Shown here piece after piece: positions 35,473-43,993 of a stretch of DNA of 64,000 bases (within the stretch, counting starts at the first letter, position 1; every line of letters starts with the position of its first letter). This DNA is from Zhouia amylolytica. Its GTDB lineage: Bacteria; Bacteroidota; Bacteroidia; Flavobacteriales; Flavobacteriaceae. The translations under genes and the position numbers were made by a program. The DNA lies in the NCBI RefSeq assembly GCF_900116365.1, contig NZ_FPAG01000003.1, positions 1-64,000 of the forward strand, read 5' to 3'. The notes beneath the pieces are model-generated. The model was not told the DNA's origin, did no database searches, and worked only from the letters and a program-made list of their open reading frames with translations.

Positions 35473-35979
35473 ATGAAACATTTAAAATCATTTTTAGTTG
35501 CAATTGCATTGATTGGTGCGGTAAGTTTTGCAAATGCACAGAGTAAAGTTGCACATATTAATGTTCAACAACTAATGAGCGAAATGCCGGAATTTAAGGC
35601 TGCTCAGGCGGAGCTTAAAAAATTAGAAGATAACTACAAAGCAGATTTAACTTCTTCATATACAGAATTGCAAAATAAAATTAAGCAGTATAGTGGCGAA
35701 GTTAAGACAAAGACTGAACAAGAGAATGCTGCAAGACAGCAAGAGGTTCAGGGGCTTCAGGCGAACATTGCTAAAGCGGAGCAAGTAGCCCAACAAGAAT
35801 TGCAGAAGAAGCAAATGGAATTATATGAGCCATTACTTAAGAAGGCTAACGACGCCATCCAAAAAGTGGCTAAGGCTCAAGGATTCGAATATGTTTTTGA
35901 TGCTTCACCTGGTACGGGTATCATCCTAGCTGATGGTAAAGACCTATTACCAGAAGTAAAGAAGGAATTAGGATTCTAA
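35473..35979 (+). CDS. OmpH/Skp family periplasmic chaperone
   Basis: 168 residues, the standard Skp length. A signal peptide (about 1-23, ending Asn-Ala-Gln) is followed by the beta-strand core (Val-Ala-His-Ile-Asn-Val-Gln) and two long amphipathic helices rich in Gln, Lys and Glu. It ends in Glu-Leu-Gly-Phe. It follows the longer paralogue by 56 bp and precedes a terminator. Confidence 0.9.
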   Translation: MKHLKSFLVAIALIGAVSFANAQSKVAHINVQQLMSEMPEFKAAQAELKKLEDNYKADLTSSYTELQNKIKQYSGEVKTKTEQENAARQQEVQGLQANIAKAEQVAQQELQKKQMELYEPLLKKANDAIQKVAKAQGFEYVFDASPGTGIILADGKDLLPEVKKELGF

Positions 35980-36009
35980 TAGAAACATCCCTTAGATAAT
36001 AATTTGTTT

Positions 36010-36039
36010 AAAACCGTCGGTCAACTCCGACGGTTTTTT
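36010..36039 (+). terminator. Terminator after the ompH pair
   Basis: AAAACCGTCGG (36010-36020) pairs with CCGACGGTTTT (36027-36037) over a 6-nt loop, followed by more T. It ends the uppS-bamA-ompH-ompH transcript. Its T-tract runs into TATTTTTG at 36039-36046, which could be the murI promoter. Confidence 0.88.
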
Positions 36040-36051
36040 ATTTTTGTAAGT

Positions 36052-36837
36052 ATGAATAAAGGGCCAATTGGTATTTTTGATTCGGGAGTTGGAGGGACAA
36101 CCATATGGAGGGAGATTAATAAATTACTTCCTCATGAGTCTACTGTCTATGTTGCAGACAGTGCCAATGCTCCCTATGGTGAGCTCTCTAAAGATGAGAT
36201 GCGCGATTTAAGTATCCGAATTACGGACTTCCTATTGGCTCAGGGCTGTAAAATAATAGTGGTGGCATGTAATACCGTTACCACAAATGCAATTACTTAC
36301 CTTAGAGAACAATACAATGTACCTTTTATAGGTATCGAGCCGGCAATTAAACTGGCAGCCTTAAATACCCGATCCAAAATAGTTGGAGTTTTAGCAACTA
36401 AGGGAACCTTGACGAGTGAGTTGTTTCATAAAACATCGGGAATCCATGCAAATGGTATTACTGTGATAGAGCAAGAAGGAGAAGGCTTGGTTGAGTTAAT
36501 AGAGACTGGTAAATTAGATTCAGAAGAACTTAAGAGCTTGCTTCATGCTTATGTGGATCCAATGGTTAAATCTGGTGCTGATTCACTTGTTTTGGGGTGT
36601 ACGCATTATCCCTACCTCATTCCCCTTTTAAAACGTATAATTCCTTCATCTGTAAATATTGTTGATTCAGGACCCGCCGTTGCCAGACAAACAAAGTCGG
36701 TGCTTCAGAAAAACCATCTTTTAAATACCTCGAATTTAAAAGCGACAAATGTGTTTTATACTACCGGAGATGTTAATGTGCTATCTGATTTTGTTAAGGA
36801 TGCCAAGGATGCTAGTGTTCGTAAATTAGAGCTTTAA
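36052..36837 (+). CDS. murI: Glutamate racemase
   Basis: 261 residues from ATG 36052. An upstream reading from 36004 would run through the terminator and is rejected. It converts L- to D-glutamate for peptidoglycan. The motifs are Phe-Asp-Ser-Gly-Val-Gly-Gly near residue 10, Ala-Cys-Asn-Thr-Val-Thr-Thr near residue 76 (first catalytic Cys) and Leu-Gly-Cys-Thr-His-Tyr-Pro-Tyr near residue 182 (second Cys). Its end overlaps the convergent fructosamine kinase gene by 4 bp. Confidence 0.96.
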   Translation: MNKGPIGIFDSGVGGTTIWREINKLLPHESTVYVADSANAPYGELSKDEMRDLSIRITDFLLAQGCKIIVVACNTVTTNAITYLREQYNVPFIGIEPAIKLAALNTRSKIVGVLATKGTLTSELFHKTSGIHANGITVIEQEGEGLVELIETGKLDSEELKSLLHAYVDPMVKSGADSLVLGCTHYPYLIPLLKRIIPSSVNIVDSGPAVARQTKSVLQKNHLLNTSNLKATNVFYTTGDVNVLSDFVKDAKDASVRKLEL

Positions 36838-37688
36838 GCGTACTTATTTAATATATGGAGTACTGATGAATAATAGCTTGAGCCGAACAAATTGAGGTGT
36901 ACTAGAAGGTAGTACAGTTGCCAAATATCTAATCGTTTTTGCCAACCTTTTTCTAAGGGATATATTTCCTGATAACTCTCAAAAAGATGTGCTTCAAAAC
37001 CACCAAATAAATGCATCATGGCAATATCAGTTTCTCTGTGCATATAACAAATGGCAGGGTCTATCAGGCATGGTTTTCCTTCCGGATCAATTAGGTAATT
37101 ACCATTCCAAAGATCTCCATGAACTAAGGCAGGTTTTTCATGGGGTATAAGATTTCCTAACTCTTTGTAAAAAGAGTCTGAGTTTTTGAACTCATAACCA
37201 TTTGTTTTGGCTAAACGTATTTGTGGATCAATGCGCTGAGTGATATAAAATTCCTGAATACTGATAAACCGATCATTATGTTGTTTTAGGCTTCCAATAT
37301 AATTGTCTGAAGAGAAGCCAAAAGTTTCTCTACTGTTAAGATGGAGTTGAGCAAGCTGATGTCCAAAGATTTCCCAGAAATAAGGAGCTTTACGACCTTG
37401 TGGAATGTATTCCATAATTAAGAAAGAAGCTCCGCCTTCTTGACCTGTAAAAGAACTTTTGGGTACCCGTATAGTGTTGGTGTTTTCAAGTGTTTTTAAT
37501 CCTATTTTCTCGGCCTCAAACATACCGGGGTAATGCTGGACACTGTTTATCTTTACAACATAATCATCAGAATCCGTTTTAATAAAAAAGGTGTTATTGA
37601 TGTCGCCACCATGTAATTGTTTAGAAAATTTGATTTCTGTTTCCAGTAATATTTCTATGGTGTCTCGAACGTCAGGTAAATTAAACAC
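36834..37688 (-). CDS. Fructosamine kinase family protein
   Basis: 284 residues. It carries the phosphotransferase catalytic motif His-Gly-Asp-Leu-Trp-Asn-Gly-Asn near residue 190 and the metal-binding Leu-Ile-Asp-Pro-Ala near residue 208. A Gly-Gly-Asp-Ile-Asn lies near residue 27. Family members phosphorylate sugars attached to amines and so repair glycated proteins. It is probably cotranscribed with folA, which ends 25 bp upstream. Confidence 0.9.
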   Translation of the reverse strand: MFNLPDVRDTIEILLETEIKFSKQLHGGDINNTFFIKTDSDDYVVKINSVQHYPGMFEAEKIGLKTLENTNTIRVPKSSFTGQEGGASFLIMEYIPQGRKAPYFWEIFGHQLAQLHLNSRETFGFSSDNYIGSLKQHNDRFISIQEFYITQRIDPQIRLAKTNGYEFKNSDSFYKELGNLIPHEKPALVHGDLWNGNYLIDPEGKPCLIDPAICYMHRETDIAMMHLFGGFEAHLFESYQEIYPLEKGWQKRLDIWQLYYLLVHLNLFGSSYYSSVLHILNKYA

Positions 37689-37713
37689 TACACAGCTATT
37701 TTTAATAGAAGGT

Positions 37714-38199
37714 TTATTTTATTCGTTCATAAGTTAGGTAGGTGAATGCAAACCCATGTTTGTCGTCTTTACCATGGTATTCGCTTCTTGTTAATTTCCA
37801 GGAATTAAGATCTATTTCCGGGAAATAGGTGTCTGCTTCAAATTCATCATGTACCCTGGTAAGTTCAATTTTGTCAGCCACTGACATGCTAAGTTTATAT
37901 ATTTCTCCTCCACCTATAATGAATGGGGTTTCGTCGTTTTTTGAGATTTCTAACGCCTTCTCCAGCGAATTAACCACAATACATCCTTCTGGATTGTAGT
38001 CGGACTGTCTGGTAATAACGATGTGGGTGCGATTAGGAAGTGGTTTAGGGAAGCTTTCAAAAGTTTTTCTTCCCATAATAATATGATGGCCCGTTGTGAG
38101 TTGTTTAAATCGTTTGAAATCGTCTGGGAGGTGCCAGACCAAATCGTTGTCTTTTCCTAAAGCGTTGTTTTCTGCAGCAGCAGCAATAATGGTGATCAT
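37714..38199 (-). CDS. folA: Dihydrofolate reductase
   Basis: 161 residues, normal for bacterial DHFR. The motifs are Ala-Leu-Gly-Lys-Asp-Asn-Asp-Leu-Val-Trp-His-Leu-Pro near residue 13, with the catalytic acid Asp in Leu-Pro-Asp-Asp-Phe, the NADPH-binding Gly-Arg-Lys-Thr-Phe near residue 43 and Gly-Gly-Gly-Glu-Ile-Tyr near residue 97. It regenerates the folate that ThyA oxidises. Its ATG overlaps the 2TM gene stop by 4 bp. Confidence 0.96.
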   Translation of the reverse strand: MITIIAAAAENNALGKDNDLVWHLPDDFKRFKQLTTGHHIIMGRKTFESFPKPLPNRTHIVITRQSDYNPEGCIVVNSLEKALEISKNDETPFIIGGGEIYKLSMSVADKIELTRVHDEFEADTYFPEIDLNSWKLTRSEYHGKDDKHGFAFTYLTYERIK

Positions 38200-38582
38200 T
38201 CGTCGGTTGAATTTTTGTTTGGTTCTGATTCGAGTTCTGTTTTAACTTCCTGTTCTAGTTGGGCTATTTTTTCTTTTTGTTTTTTTACCAGTTTCTCGCG
38301 CTGCGTTCTTTCCCAATCTTTCCCCATGAATTTGCTGGTGAAGAATACATTGATAAAATGAATTACAAGTAAAAAACTCCAGGCAACGATTACCCATACA
38401 AACCAGTTTTTTTCTGGTCGAATGTTTAAAAACTTATTGATGATAATAGCAAATAAACTGCCGACTAAAAAAACTATGAAATGATAGTACAGTCTCTTTT
38501 TTTGTCGAATTCTTTTTTGAGCATTTTCAACCAACTCGTGTTGTTCAACATCAAATGAGGTTTTTTTCTTTTTAAAAAGCAT
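38196..38582 (-). CDS. 2TM domain-containing small membrane protein
   Basis: 128 residues. Two hydrophobic helices (about 33-48 and 60-78) are joined by a short Asn-rich loop with Asn-Trp-Phe-Val-Trp, as in the 2TM family. The C-terminal tail is charged and predicted coiled. The role is unknown. It lies between thyA and folA and overlaps folA by 4 bp, so it is translationally coupled to it. Confidence 0.78.
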   Translation of the reverse strand: MLFKKKKTSFDVEQHELVENAQKRIRQKKRLYYHFIVFLVGSLFAIIINKFLNIRPEKNWFVWVIVAWSFLLVIHFINVFFTSKFMGKDWERTQREKLVKKQKEKIAQLEQEVKTELESEPNKNSTDE

Positions 38583-38663
38583 GTCTTAAATCTTGTGTAA
38601 CTCAAATTTAAGGCTTTTTAAAGGATTTTAATCTTTCTGTAAGAAAATAATCGCATACCCGTA

Positions 38664-39488
38664 TTAAATGGCGACTTTTGCCTTAATATGAGGATGAGGG
38701 TCGTAATCCTCTAATGTGAAATCTTCAAAAGTAAAGTCAAAGATGCTTTTAATGTTTTTGTTTAATACCATTTTTGGTAAGGCTCTGGGGGTTCTGGAAA
38801 GTTGTAGTTTTACCTGTTCTAAATGATTGTTGTAAATATGGGCATCACCGAAGGTATGAATAAACTCCCCGGCTTCATAGCCACAAACCTGTGCCATCAT
38901 TAGTGTAAGTAAAGCATAAGACGCAATATTAAATGGTACACCGAGGAAGATATCAGCACTACGCTGGTATAGCTGACAAGAAAGCTTTCCGTCAGCCACG
39001 TAAAATTGAAAAAATGCATGACATGGTGGTAGGGCAGCTTTGCCATTCGCTACATTTTCAGCAAAAGAAACTGTAGTGTCAGGCAAAACACTTGGGTTCC
39101 ATGCCGAAACAAGCATTCTTCTGCTGTTAGGATTGCTTTTAAGTGTTTCTATTATTTCAGAAATTTGATCGATTTCCTCGCTATTCCAGTTGCGCCATTG
39201 ATGACCATATACAGGTCCCAGGTCTCCGTTTTCATCAGCCCATTCATTCCATATACGAACACCATTATCCTGAAGGTACTTTATGTTCGTGTCTCCCTTT
39301 AAAAACCAGAGTAATTCATGAATAATTGATTTTAAATGAAGCTTTTTAGTGGTAACCATCGGAAATCCTTCACTGAGGTCAAATCGCATTTGATAGCCAA
39401 AAACGCTAAGGGTACCAGTGCCTGTCCTATCACCTTTTTGGTTTCCGTTTTCGAGGACATGTTTCAGTAAATCGTGATATTGCTTCAT
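38664..39488 (-). CDS. thyA: Thymidylate synthase
   Basis: 274 residues. It methylates dUMP to dTMP with methylene-tetrahydrofolate. The catalytic Cys lies in [10 protein letters not shown] near residue 157. The N-terminal Gly-Asp-Arg-Thr-Gly-Thr-Gly is the Arg-loop that binds phosphate. It is upstream of folA in the same direction, which couples thymidylate production to folate recycling. Confidence 0.97.
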   Translation of the reverse strand: MKQYHDLLKHVLENGNQKGDRTGTGTLSVFGYQMRFDLSEGFPMVTTKKLHLKSIIHELLWFLKGDTNIKYLQDNGVRIWNEWADENGDLGPVYGHQWRNWNSEEIDQISEIIETLKSNPNSRRMLVSAWNPSVLPDTTVSFAENVANGKAALPPCHAFFQFYVADGKLSCQLYQRSADIFLGVPFNIASYALLTLMMAQVCGYEAGEFIHTFGDAHIYNNHLEQVKLQLSRTPRALPKMVLNKNIKSIFDFTFEDFTLEDYDPHPHIKAKVAI

Positions 39489-39620
39489 AGTATAAAAGGT
39501 AATGAATAATCTTTAAAAGACGTGTAAAAGGGACTTAGAATCCACATGACGAAAATATAAAAAGGAGCTAAAAAATAAATTGAGATTCCTTTAAATTTAT
39601 TAAAAGGTTATTAACTTATT

Positions 39621-41315
39621 TTACCCAATGATCATACCCGCAATTGTTGCCGATAGCAGAGAGGCTAAAGTACCTCCAAGAACGGCCTTCATGCCAAATT
39701 CAGAAAGCGTTTTACGCTGACCCGGAGCCAAAGAGCCGATACCTCCTATTTGAATACCTATGGATGCAAAATTTGCGAATCCACATAGCATATAGGTTGC
39801 CATTATAATGGATTTGTTATATGTGAAATGCAGTGATGATGTAGCGCTTTTAAGTTCAGCAAGCTGAACATAGCCTACAAATTCACTAGCCGCAAGTTTA
39901 ATACCCAATAATTGACCCATGAGCATCATATCTTCTTTAGCGACCCCAATGATCCACATTAGCGGTGCGAATACAAATCCAAGAATCGATTCCAAAGAGA
40001 ATGATTCATATGGTGTATGCTGTGCAAGTAATAAGTTGAGCGTAGTCCAGGAGCCAACTTTTCCCAAAACATAATTGATCATTGCTATAAATGCTATAAA
40101 TACAAGAAGCATAGCCCCTACATTGGCGGCTAACTTTAACCCTTCTGTGGTTCCGTTAGCGATAGCATCCAATACATTGGCACCAATTTTATCTGACGAA
40201 ACTTCTACATCTGTATTTGGTTTTTCCTGTTGCGGGTAAAGTATTTTAGATACAACAATAGCCCCGGGGGCAGCCATTACAGAGGCAGCCAATAGGTGCT
40301 TTGCATAAACGAGTCTTAGGGCAGGATCATCGCCACCTAAAAATCCAATATATGCTGCTAGTACCCCTCCGGCAACAGTAGCCATTCCACCGACCATAAC
40401 TAAAAGTATCTCCGATCGCGTCATCCTTTCTAAATACGCTTTAATCATTAATGGAGCTTCTGTTTGTCCAAGAAATATGTTTCCTGCTACAGAAAGACTT
40501 TCCGCCCCAGAAATACCCAGTAGTTTTGTTAAAACCCAGGCCATCCCGCGAACCACTATTTGAATAATTCCGAAATAGAATAGTACCGAAGTTAAAGCAG
40601 AGAAGAATATGATTGTGGGTAATACCTGAAACAAAAAGATGAACCCAAAACTATCAACATTCATCATGTCGCCTAATAGAAATTCACTGCCTGCCTTGGT
40701 AAAGTCTAATATTAAGACAAATATCTGTCCAACAAATTCGAATGCTTTTTTAATAAAAGACACTTTGAGTACACCTATCGCCAGAAGTAACTGAGAAGCG
40801 AGACCGATAGAAACCGTTTTCCAATTGATGGACCTTCGATTGCTGCTAAATAAAAAAGCAATACATATTAATACAAACATCCCCAAAGCTCCTCTGAGAA
40901 ATCCATTTAAGGTAAAGCCTTCGCTTGGTAAAATAGAGCTGGAAACAAGAGGTTGATTGTTCTTTTTATTGGTGAATTTATATAAGGTGTTTTTTTCTTT
41001 TAAAACAAGGGTGGAATCCGTGAGATTGTCAATTTTGAAGGTTCTGACAGTGTCATTTGGTTTTTCGTAATATAAGATCAAAAGTTTGTTTTGATGCAGG
41101 TAATTACCTGAGGCAGTCAAATTGTTTTGAGCTTTCAGAGAATAATTAAAGGTCCCGTCTCCAAGGTTCAATGAGTCTTCCTTATGAATATCAAAAAGCT
41201 GAATGTCAGATGATGCACTGGTAATTGATTCAAATTGCCAATTCTTTTCAATTTCCTGAGCTTTTATGCCAAAAACAGAAAATAAAATGGCTATACAGAT
41301 TAATATTTTCTTCAT
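39621..41315 (-). CDS. NupC/CNT-family nucleoside transporter with an N-terminal secreted domain
   Basis: 564 residues. The last ~420 are a concentrative nucleoside transporter, with Gly-Gln-Thr-Glu-Ala-Pro near residue 288 and Gly-Phe-Ala-Asn-Phe-Ala-Ser-Ile-Gly-Ile-Gln near residue 515. In front lies a signal peptide (about 1-19, ending Lys-Ala-Gln) and a beta-rich, lipocalin-like extracytoplasmic domain of about 110 residues. Ordinary NupC proteins are near 400 residues. The transporter fits the nearby thymidylate genes. Confidence 0.88.
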   Translation of the reverse strand: MKKILICIAILFSVFGIKAQEIEKNWQFESITSASSDIQLFDIHKEDSLNLGDGTFNYSLKAQNNLTASGNYLHQNKLLILYYEKPNDTVRTFKIDNLTDSTLVLKEKNTLYKFTNKKNNQPLVSSSILPSEGFTLNGFLRGALGMFVLICIAFLFSSNRRSINWKTVSIGLASQLLLAIGVLKVSFIKKAFEFVGQIFVLILDFTKAGSEFLLGDMMNVDSFGFIFLFQVLPTIIFFSALTSVLFYFGIIQIVVRGMAWVLTKLLGISGAESLSVAGNIFLGQTEAPLMIKAYLERMTRSEILLVMVGGMATVAGGVLAAYIGFLGGDDPALRLVYAKHLLAASVMAAPGAIVVSKILYPQQEKPNTDVEVSSDKIGANVLDAIANGTTEGLKLAANVGAMLLVFIAFIAMINYVLGKVGSWTTLNLLLAQHTPYESFSLESILGFVFAPLMWIIGVAKEDMMLMGQLLGIKLAASEFVGYVQLAELKSATSSLHFTYNKSIIMATYMLCGFANFASIGIQIGGIGSLAPGQRKTLSEFGMKAVLGGTLASLLSATIAGMIIG

Positions 41316-41324
41316 GGTGGAAGC

Positions 41325-41948
41325 TTATTTCTTTTCGCGCTTAGAGATTTCATCTCTGATCTTTGCTGCCTTTTCGTAGTCTTCATTGGCAACAGCGCTA
41401 TCTAACAGGTCGTAAAGTTCTTTTAAGGTGTGATTCTTGTATGATTCACCTGAACTGGCTGGTTTGCTTTCTCCGGAAAGTATTTCATCAACAACAATAC
41501 TCTCCTCCTTTTCCTCTTCTTTTTCTTTAGACGAGAATTTCAGGTAAATTCCAGCTTTATCCAGTATGTTTTTATAAGTGAATATTGGAGCGTTAAACCT
41601 TAAGGCCAGCGCAATAGCATCGCTAGTGCGTGCGTCGATAATTTCTTCGATTTGATCTCTTTCGCAAATGATACTGGAATAAAAAACGCCATCTACCAAT
41701 TTGTGGATGATAACCTGTTTAATTACAATTTCAAAACGGTCAGCGAAATTTTTAAAAAGGTCATGAGTTAACGGTCTTGGCGGTTTAATTTCTTTTTCCA
41801 GGGCTATAGCAATGGATTGTGCTTCGAAGGCCCCTATAACAATGGGCAGTTTTCGTTCGCCATCAACTTCATTCAGAATCAGAGCATAAGCTCCATTCTG
41901 TGTCTGACTGTATGAAATTCCTTTTATTGTAAGCTTAACTAGACTCAT
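41325..41948 (-). CDS. Bifunctional nuclease family protein (DUF151) with UVR motif
   Basis: 207 residues. The first ~150 are the DUF151/BFN domain, with Leu-Pro-Ile-Val-Ile-Gly near residue 34 and Arg-Thr-Ser-Asp-Ala-Ile-Ala-Leu-Ala near residue 107. A Glu-rich linker follows, then a C-terminal UVR-type helix pair (Leu-Leu-Asp-Ser-Ala-Val-Ala...Ala-Ala-Lys-Ile-Arg-Asp). The combination is standard in Bacteroidota. It stands 9 bp upstream of nupC in the same direction. Confidence 0.88.
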   Translation of the reverse strand: MSLVKLTIKGISYSQTQNGAYALILNEVDGERKLPIVIGAFEAQSIAIALEKEIKPPRPLTHDLFKNFADRFEIVIKQVIIHKLVDGVFYSSIICERDQIEEIIDARTSDAIALALRFNAPIFTYKNILDKAGIYLKFSSKEKEEEKEESIVVDEILSGESKPASSGESYKNHTLKELYDLLDSAVANEDYEKAAKIRDEISKREKK

Positions 41949-41964
41949 ATACCGCTATAAAATA

Positions 41965-42016
41965 TCAAGGGCTGCCTGAATTTGGGCTATTTCCCCCTAA
42001 TTCAGGCAGCCCTTGA
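41965..42016 (-). terminator. Long perfect inverted repeat between etfA and the DUF151 gene
   Basis: TCAAGGGCTGCCTGAATT (41965-41982) and its exact complement at 41999-42016 form an 18-bp perfect stem with a 16-nt loop. The loop also holds GGG and CCC that could extend it. On the minus strand TATTTTAT follows, so it can terminate the etfBA transcript. Its length and perfection exceed the other terminators in the window. Confidence 0.8.
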
Positions 42017-42036
42017 GGGGCACAATTTAGTAAAAA

Positions 42037-43005
42037 TTATGCGTTATTAGCCTTAAATTCTTTCAATTTTTCAATGAGTTCTGGAACTACTTCAAAAGCA
42101 TCACCAACGATGCCATAGTCGGCAGCTTTAAAGAAAGGAGCTTCTGGGTCATTGTTAATTACAACTTTGACTTTAGAAGCATTAATTCCCGCTAAATGCT
42201 GAATAGCTCCCGAAATCCCCACGGCAATGTAAAGATTAGAAGCAACTGGTTTACCAGTTTGGCCAACGTGTTCTTCATGTGGTCTCCATCCCATATCAGA
42301 TACTGGCTTAGAACAAGCAGTAGCTGCGCCAAGAACTTCGGCCAAATCTTCAATCATTCCCCAGTTTTCGGGTCCTTTGAGTCCTCGTCCTCCAGACACA
42401 ACAATTTCGGCATCTGCGATGGTGACTTTCCCTGTTGCTTTGTCAACAGCTTCAACATTAATGCTGAAATCATCTTCATTCAATGTTGGGTCAAATGCAT
42501 CTACTGTTGCAGCACCCTCATGCTCCTTAAGTCCAAAAGAGTTTTTTGCGAGTCCAATCAATTTAATATCCGAAGTTATTTCGGTAATATTAAAGGCTTT
42601 ATTTGTAAATGCTGTACGCTTAACCTTAAAAGGAGAGGTGCTTTCCGGAAGAGCAACCACGTTAGACGCATATCCTGCATTTAGGCTAATGGCCAGTACA
42701 GGTGCTAAATACTTGTCATTTGCACTGGAGTTAAGAATAACCACCTTTGCTTCTTCTTTGGTTGCAGCTTGTTGCAAGACATCGGCATAAGCTTTAACAT
42801 TGAAGTTGGATAGCTTTTCGTTTTTAACAGAAAGTACTTTGTCTACACCATACTTCGATAGTTCAGAAGTGTCATCAACATTTATGGCCACTGCTGTAAC
42901 GGTGGATCCAAGTTTTTCAGCTACCTCTTTGGCGTAAGAAGCAGTTTCAAAGGCTATTTTTTTAAATTTTCCGTTTTCAGATTCGGTATATATTAAAACT
43001 GACAT
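42037..43005 (-). CDS. etfA: Electron transfer flavoprotein alpha subunit
   Basis: 322 residues. The C-terminal FAD-binding domain shows Ser-Gly-Gly-Arg-Gly near residue 208, Gly-Gln-Thr-Gly near residue 255 and Gly-Ile-Ser-Gly-Ala-Ile-Gln-His near residue 273. With EtfB it carries electrons from acyl-CoA dehydrogenases to the quinone pool. It follows etfB by 73 bp on the same strand. Confidence 0.96.
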   Translation of the reverse strand: MSVLIYTESENGKFKKIAFETASYAKEVAEKLGSTVTAVAINVDDTSELSKYGVDKVLSVKNEKLSNFNVKAYADVLQQAATKEEAKVVILNSSANDKYLAPVLAISLNAGYASNVVALPESTSPFKVKRTAFTNKAFNITEITSDIKLIGLAKNSFGLKEHEGAATVDAFDPTLNEDDFSINVEAVDKATGKVTIADAEIVVSGGRGLKGPENWGMIEDLAEVLGAATACSKPVSDMGWRPHEEHVGQTGKPVASNLYIAVGISGAIQHLAGINASKVKVVINNDPEAPFFKAADYGIVGDAFEVVPELIEKLKEFKANNA

Positions 43006-43078
43006 ATGTTTTTATGTTTGCTTGTTGGTGTCAACAAGATGTTTTTAACTAGTTTTAAATGGAAGCTAAATAATAGAA

Positions 43079-43825
43079 TTAAATTACTTTAGCTTCATTG
43101 TGTAATAGGTTAACCAATTCATCCACATTGTCTGGTGAAATAAGTTTCACCTCGCCTTTAGGAGCAGGTTTTTCAAATTGAACAGCTTTAGTTTCCTGAT
43201 TCGCTTCAACAGGTTCTAATACAGTTAACTGTTTTTTTCTGGCCATCATGATCCCTCTCATATTAGGAATGCGAAGATCACTTTCTTCAACAAGCCCTTT
43301 TTGGGCGCCAATTACAAGGGGTAAGCTAGTTTTAAGAGTTTCTTTTCCACCATCAATTTCGCGGGTAGCTGTTGCAGTGTCTCCATTAACCTCCAGTCCA
43401 ATACAAGTGTTAATAAAATTTGCATTGGTTAAAGAAGCTAGCATGCCTGGTACCATACCTCCATTGTAGTCGATAGATTCTCTACCGGCAATTATTAGGT
43501 CGAAATCTCCATCTTCAACAACTTTTGCAAGTTGTTTGGCTACAAAGAAACCATCGGTAGCTTCGGCGTTTACTCTAATGGCTTCGTCGGCACCTATAGC
43601 TAATGCTTTTCTTAATGTTGGTTCAGTTTCTGAACCGCCAACATTAACCACAGTAACAGAAGCGCCCTGTTTTTCTTTAAACCAAATGGCTCTAGTTAAT
43701 CCGAATTCATCATTTGGATTGATGACAAATTGAACACCATTGGTGTCAAATTTCGTGTTGTCCTCAGTAAAATTAATTTTGGATGTAGTATCCGGTACGT
43801 GACTGATGCACACTAATATTTTCAT
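43079..43825 (-). CDS. etfB: Electron transfer flavoprotein beta subunit
   Basis: 248 residues, the usual EtfB length. It starts Met-Lys-Ile-Leu-Val-Cys-Ile and has the conserved Asn-Pro-Asn-Asp-Glu-Phe near residue 37, which lies at the AMP-binding surface, and Arg-Glu-Ser-Ile-Asp-Tyr-Asn-Gly near residue 115. The promoter element TATCTTCG lies on the minus strand at 43858-43865. The gene is divergent from pdhB. Confidence 0.96.
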   Translation of the reverse strand: MKILVCISHVPDTTSKINFTEDNTKFDTNGVQFVINPNDEFGLTRAIWFKEKQGASVTVVNVGGSETEPTLRKALAIGADEAIRVNAEATDGFFVAKQLAKVVEDGDFDLIIAGRESIDYNGGMVPGMLASLTNANFINTCIGLEVNGDTATATREIDGGKETLKTSLPLVIGAQKGLVEESDLRIPNMRGIMMARKKQLTVLEPVEANQETKAVQFEKPAPKGEVKLISPDNVDELVNLLHNEAKVI

Positions 43826-43885
43826 ATTCTAGATGTTTTGTTTTAATTAGAGTGCTACGAAGATACTGATATTTTTCACAATATG

Positions 43886-43899
43886 CTATGCGTGCATAG
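43886..43899. promoter_or_regulatory. Palindrome between etfB and pdhB
   Basis: CTATGC-GT-GCATAG is a perfect 6-bp palindrome with a 2-bp spacer in the 168-bp gap between the divergent etfB and pdhB genes. It lies upstream of both promoter elements (43858-43865 minus, 43945-43952 plus), where a shared regulator could act. The binding protein is unknown. Confidence 0.4.
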
Positions 43900-43944
43900 T
43901 AAATATTTCACAAAAAGATGTTGATGTACTTCATACATAATTGC

Positions 43945-43952
43945 TATTTTTG
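43945..43952 (+). promoter_or_regulatory. pdhB promoter -7 element
   Basis: TATTTTTG is a TAnnTTTG match, with TTG at 43921-43923, 21 bp upstream. The start would be near 43958, giving a leader of about 36 nt. Confidence 0.6.
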
Positions 43953-43993
43953 CTATCCGTTTTGAATACGAATTAAGGTAATAAGAGATATTC

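Noticed and set aside
42196-42790. Two long frames (137 and 162 codons) opposite etfA
   Set aside because: They mirror the etfA coding bias, and etfA is certain.
43866-43877. TGATATTTTTCA between etfB and pdhB, one mismatch from the Fnr-type 12-mer
   Set aside because: No TAnnTTTG-like element lies 24 bp away on either strand, and the GTCA half is broken.
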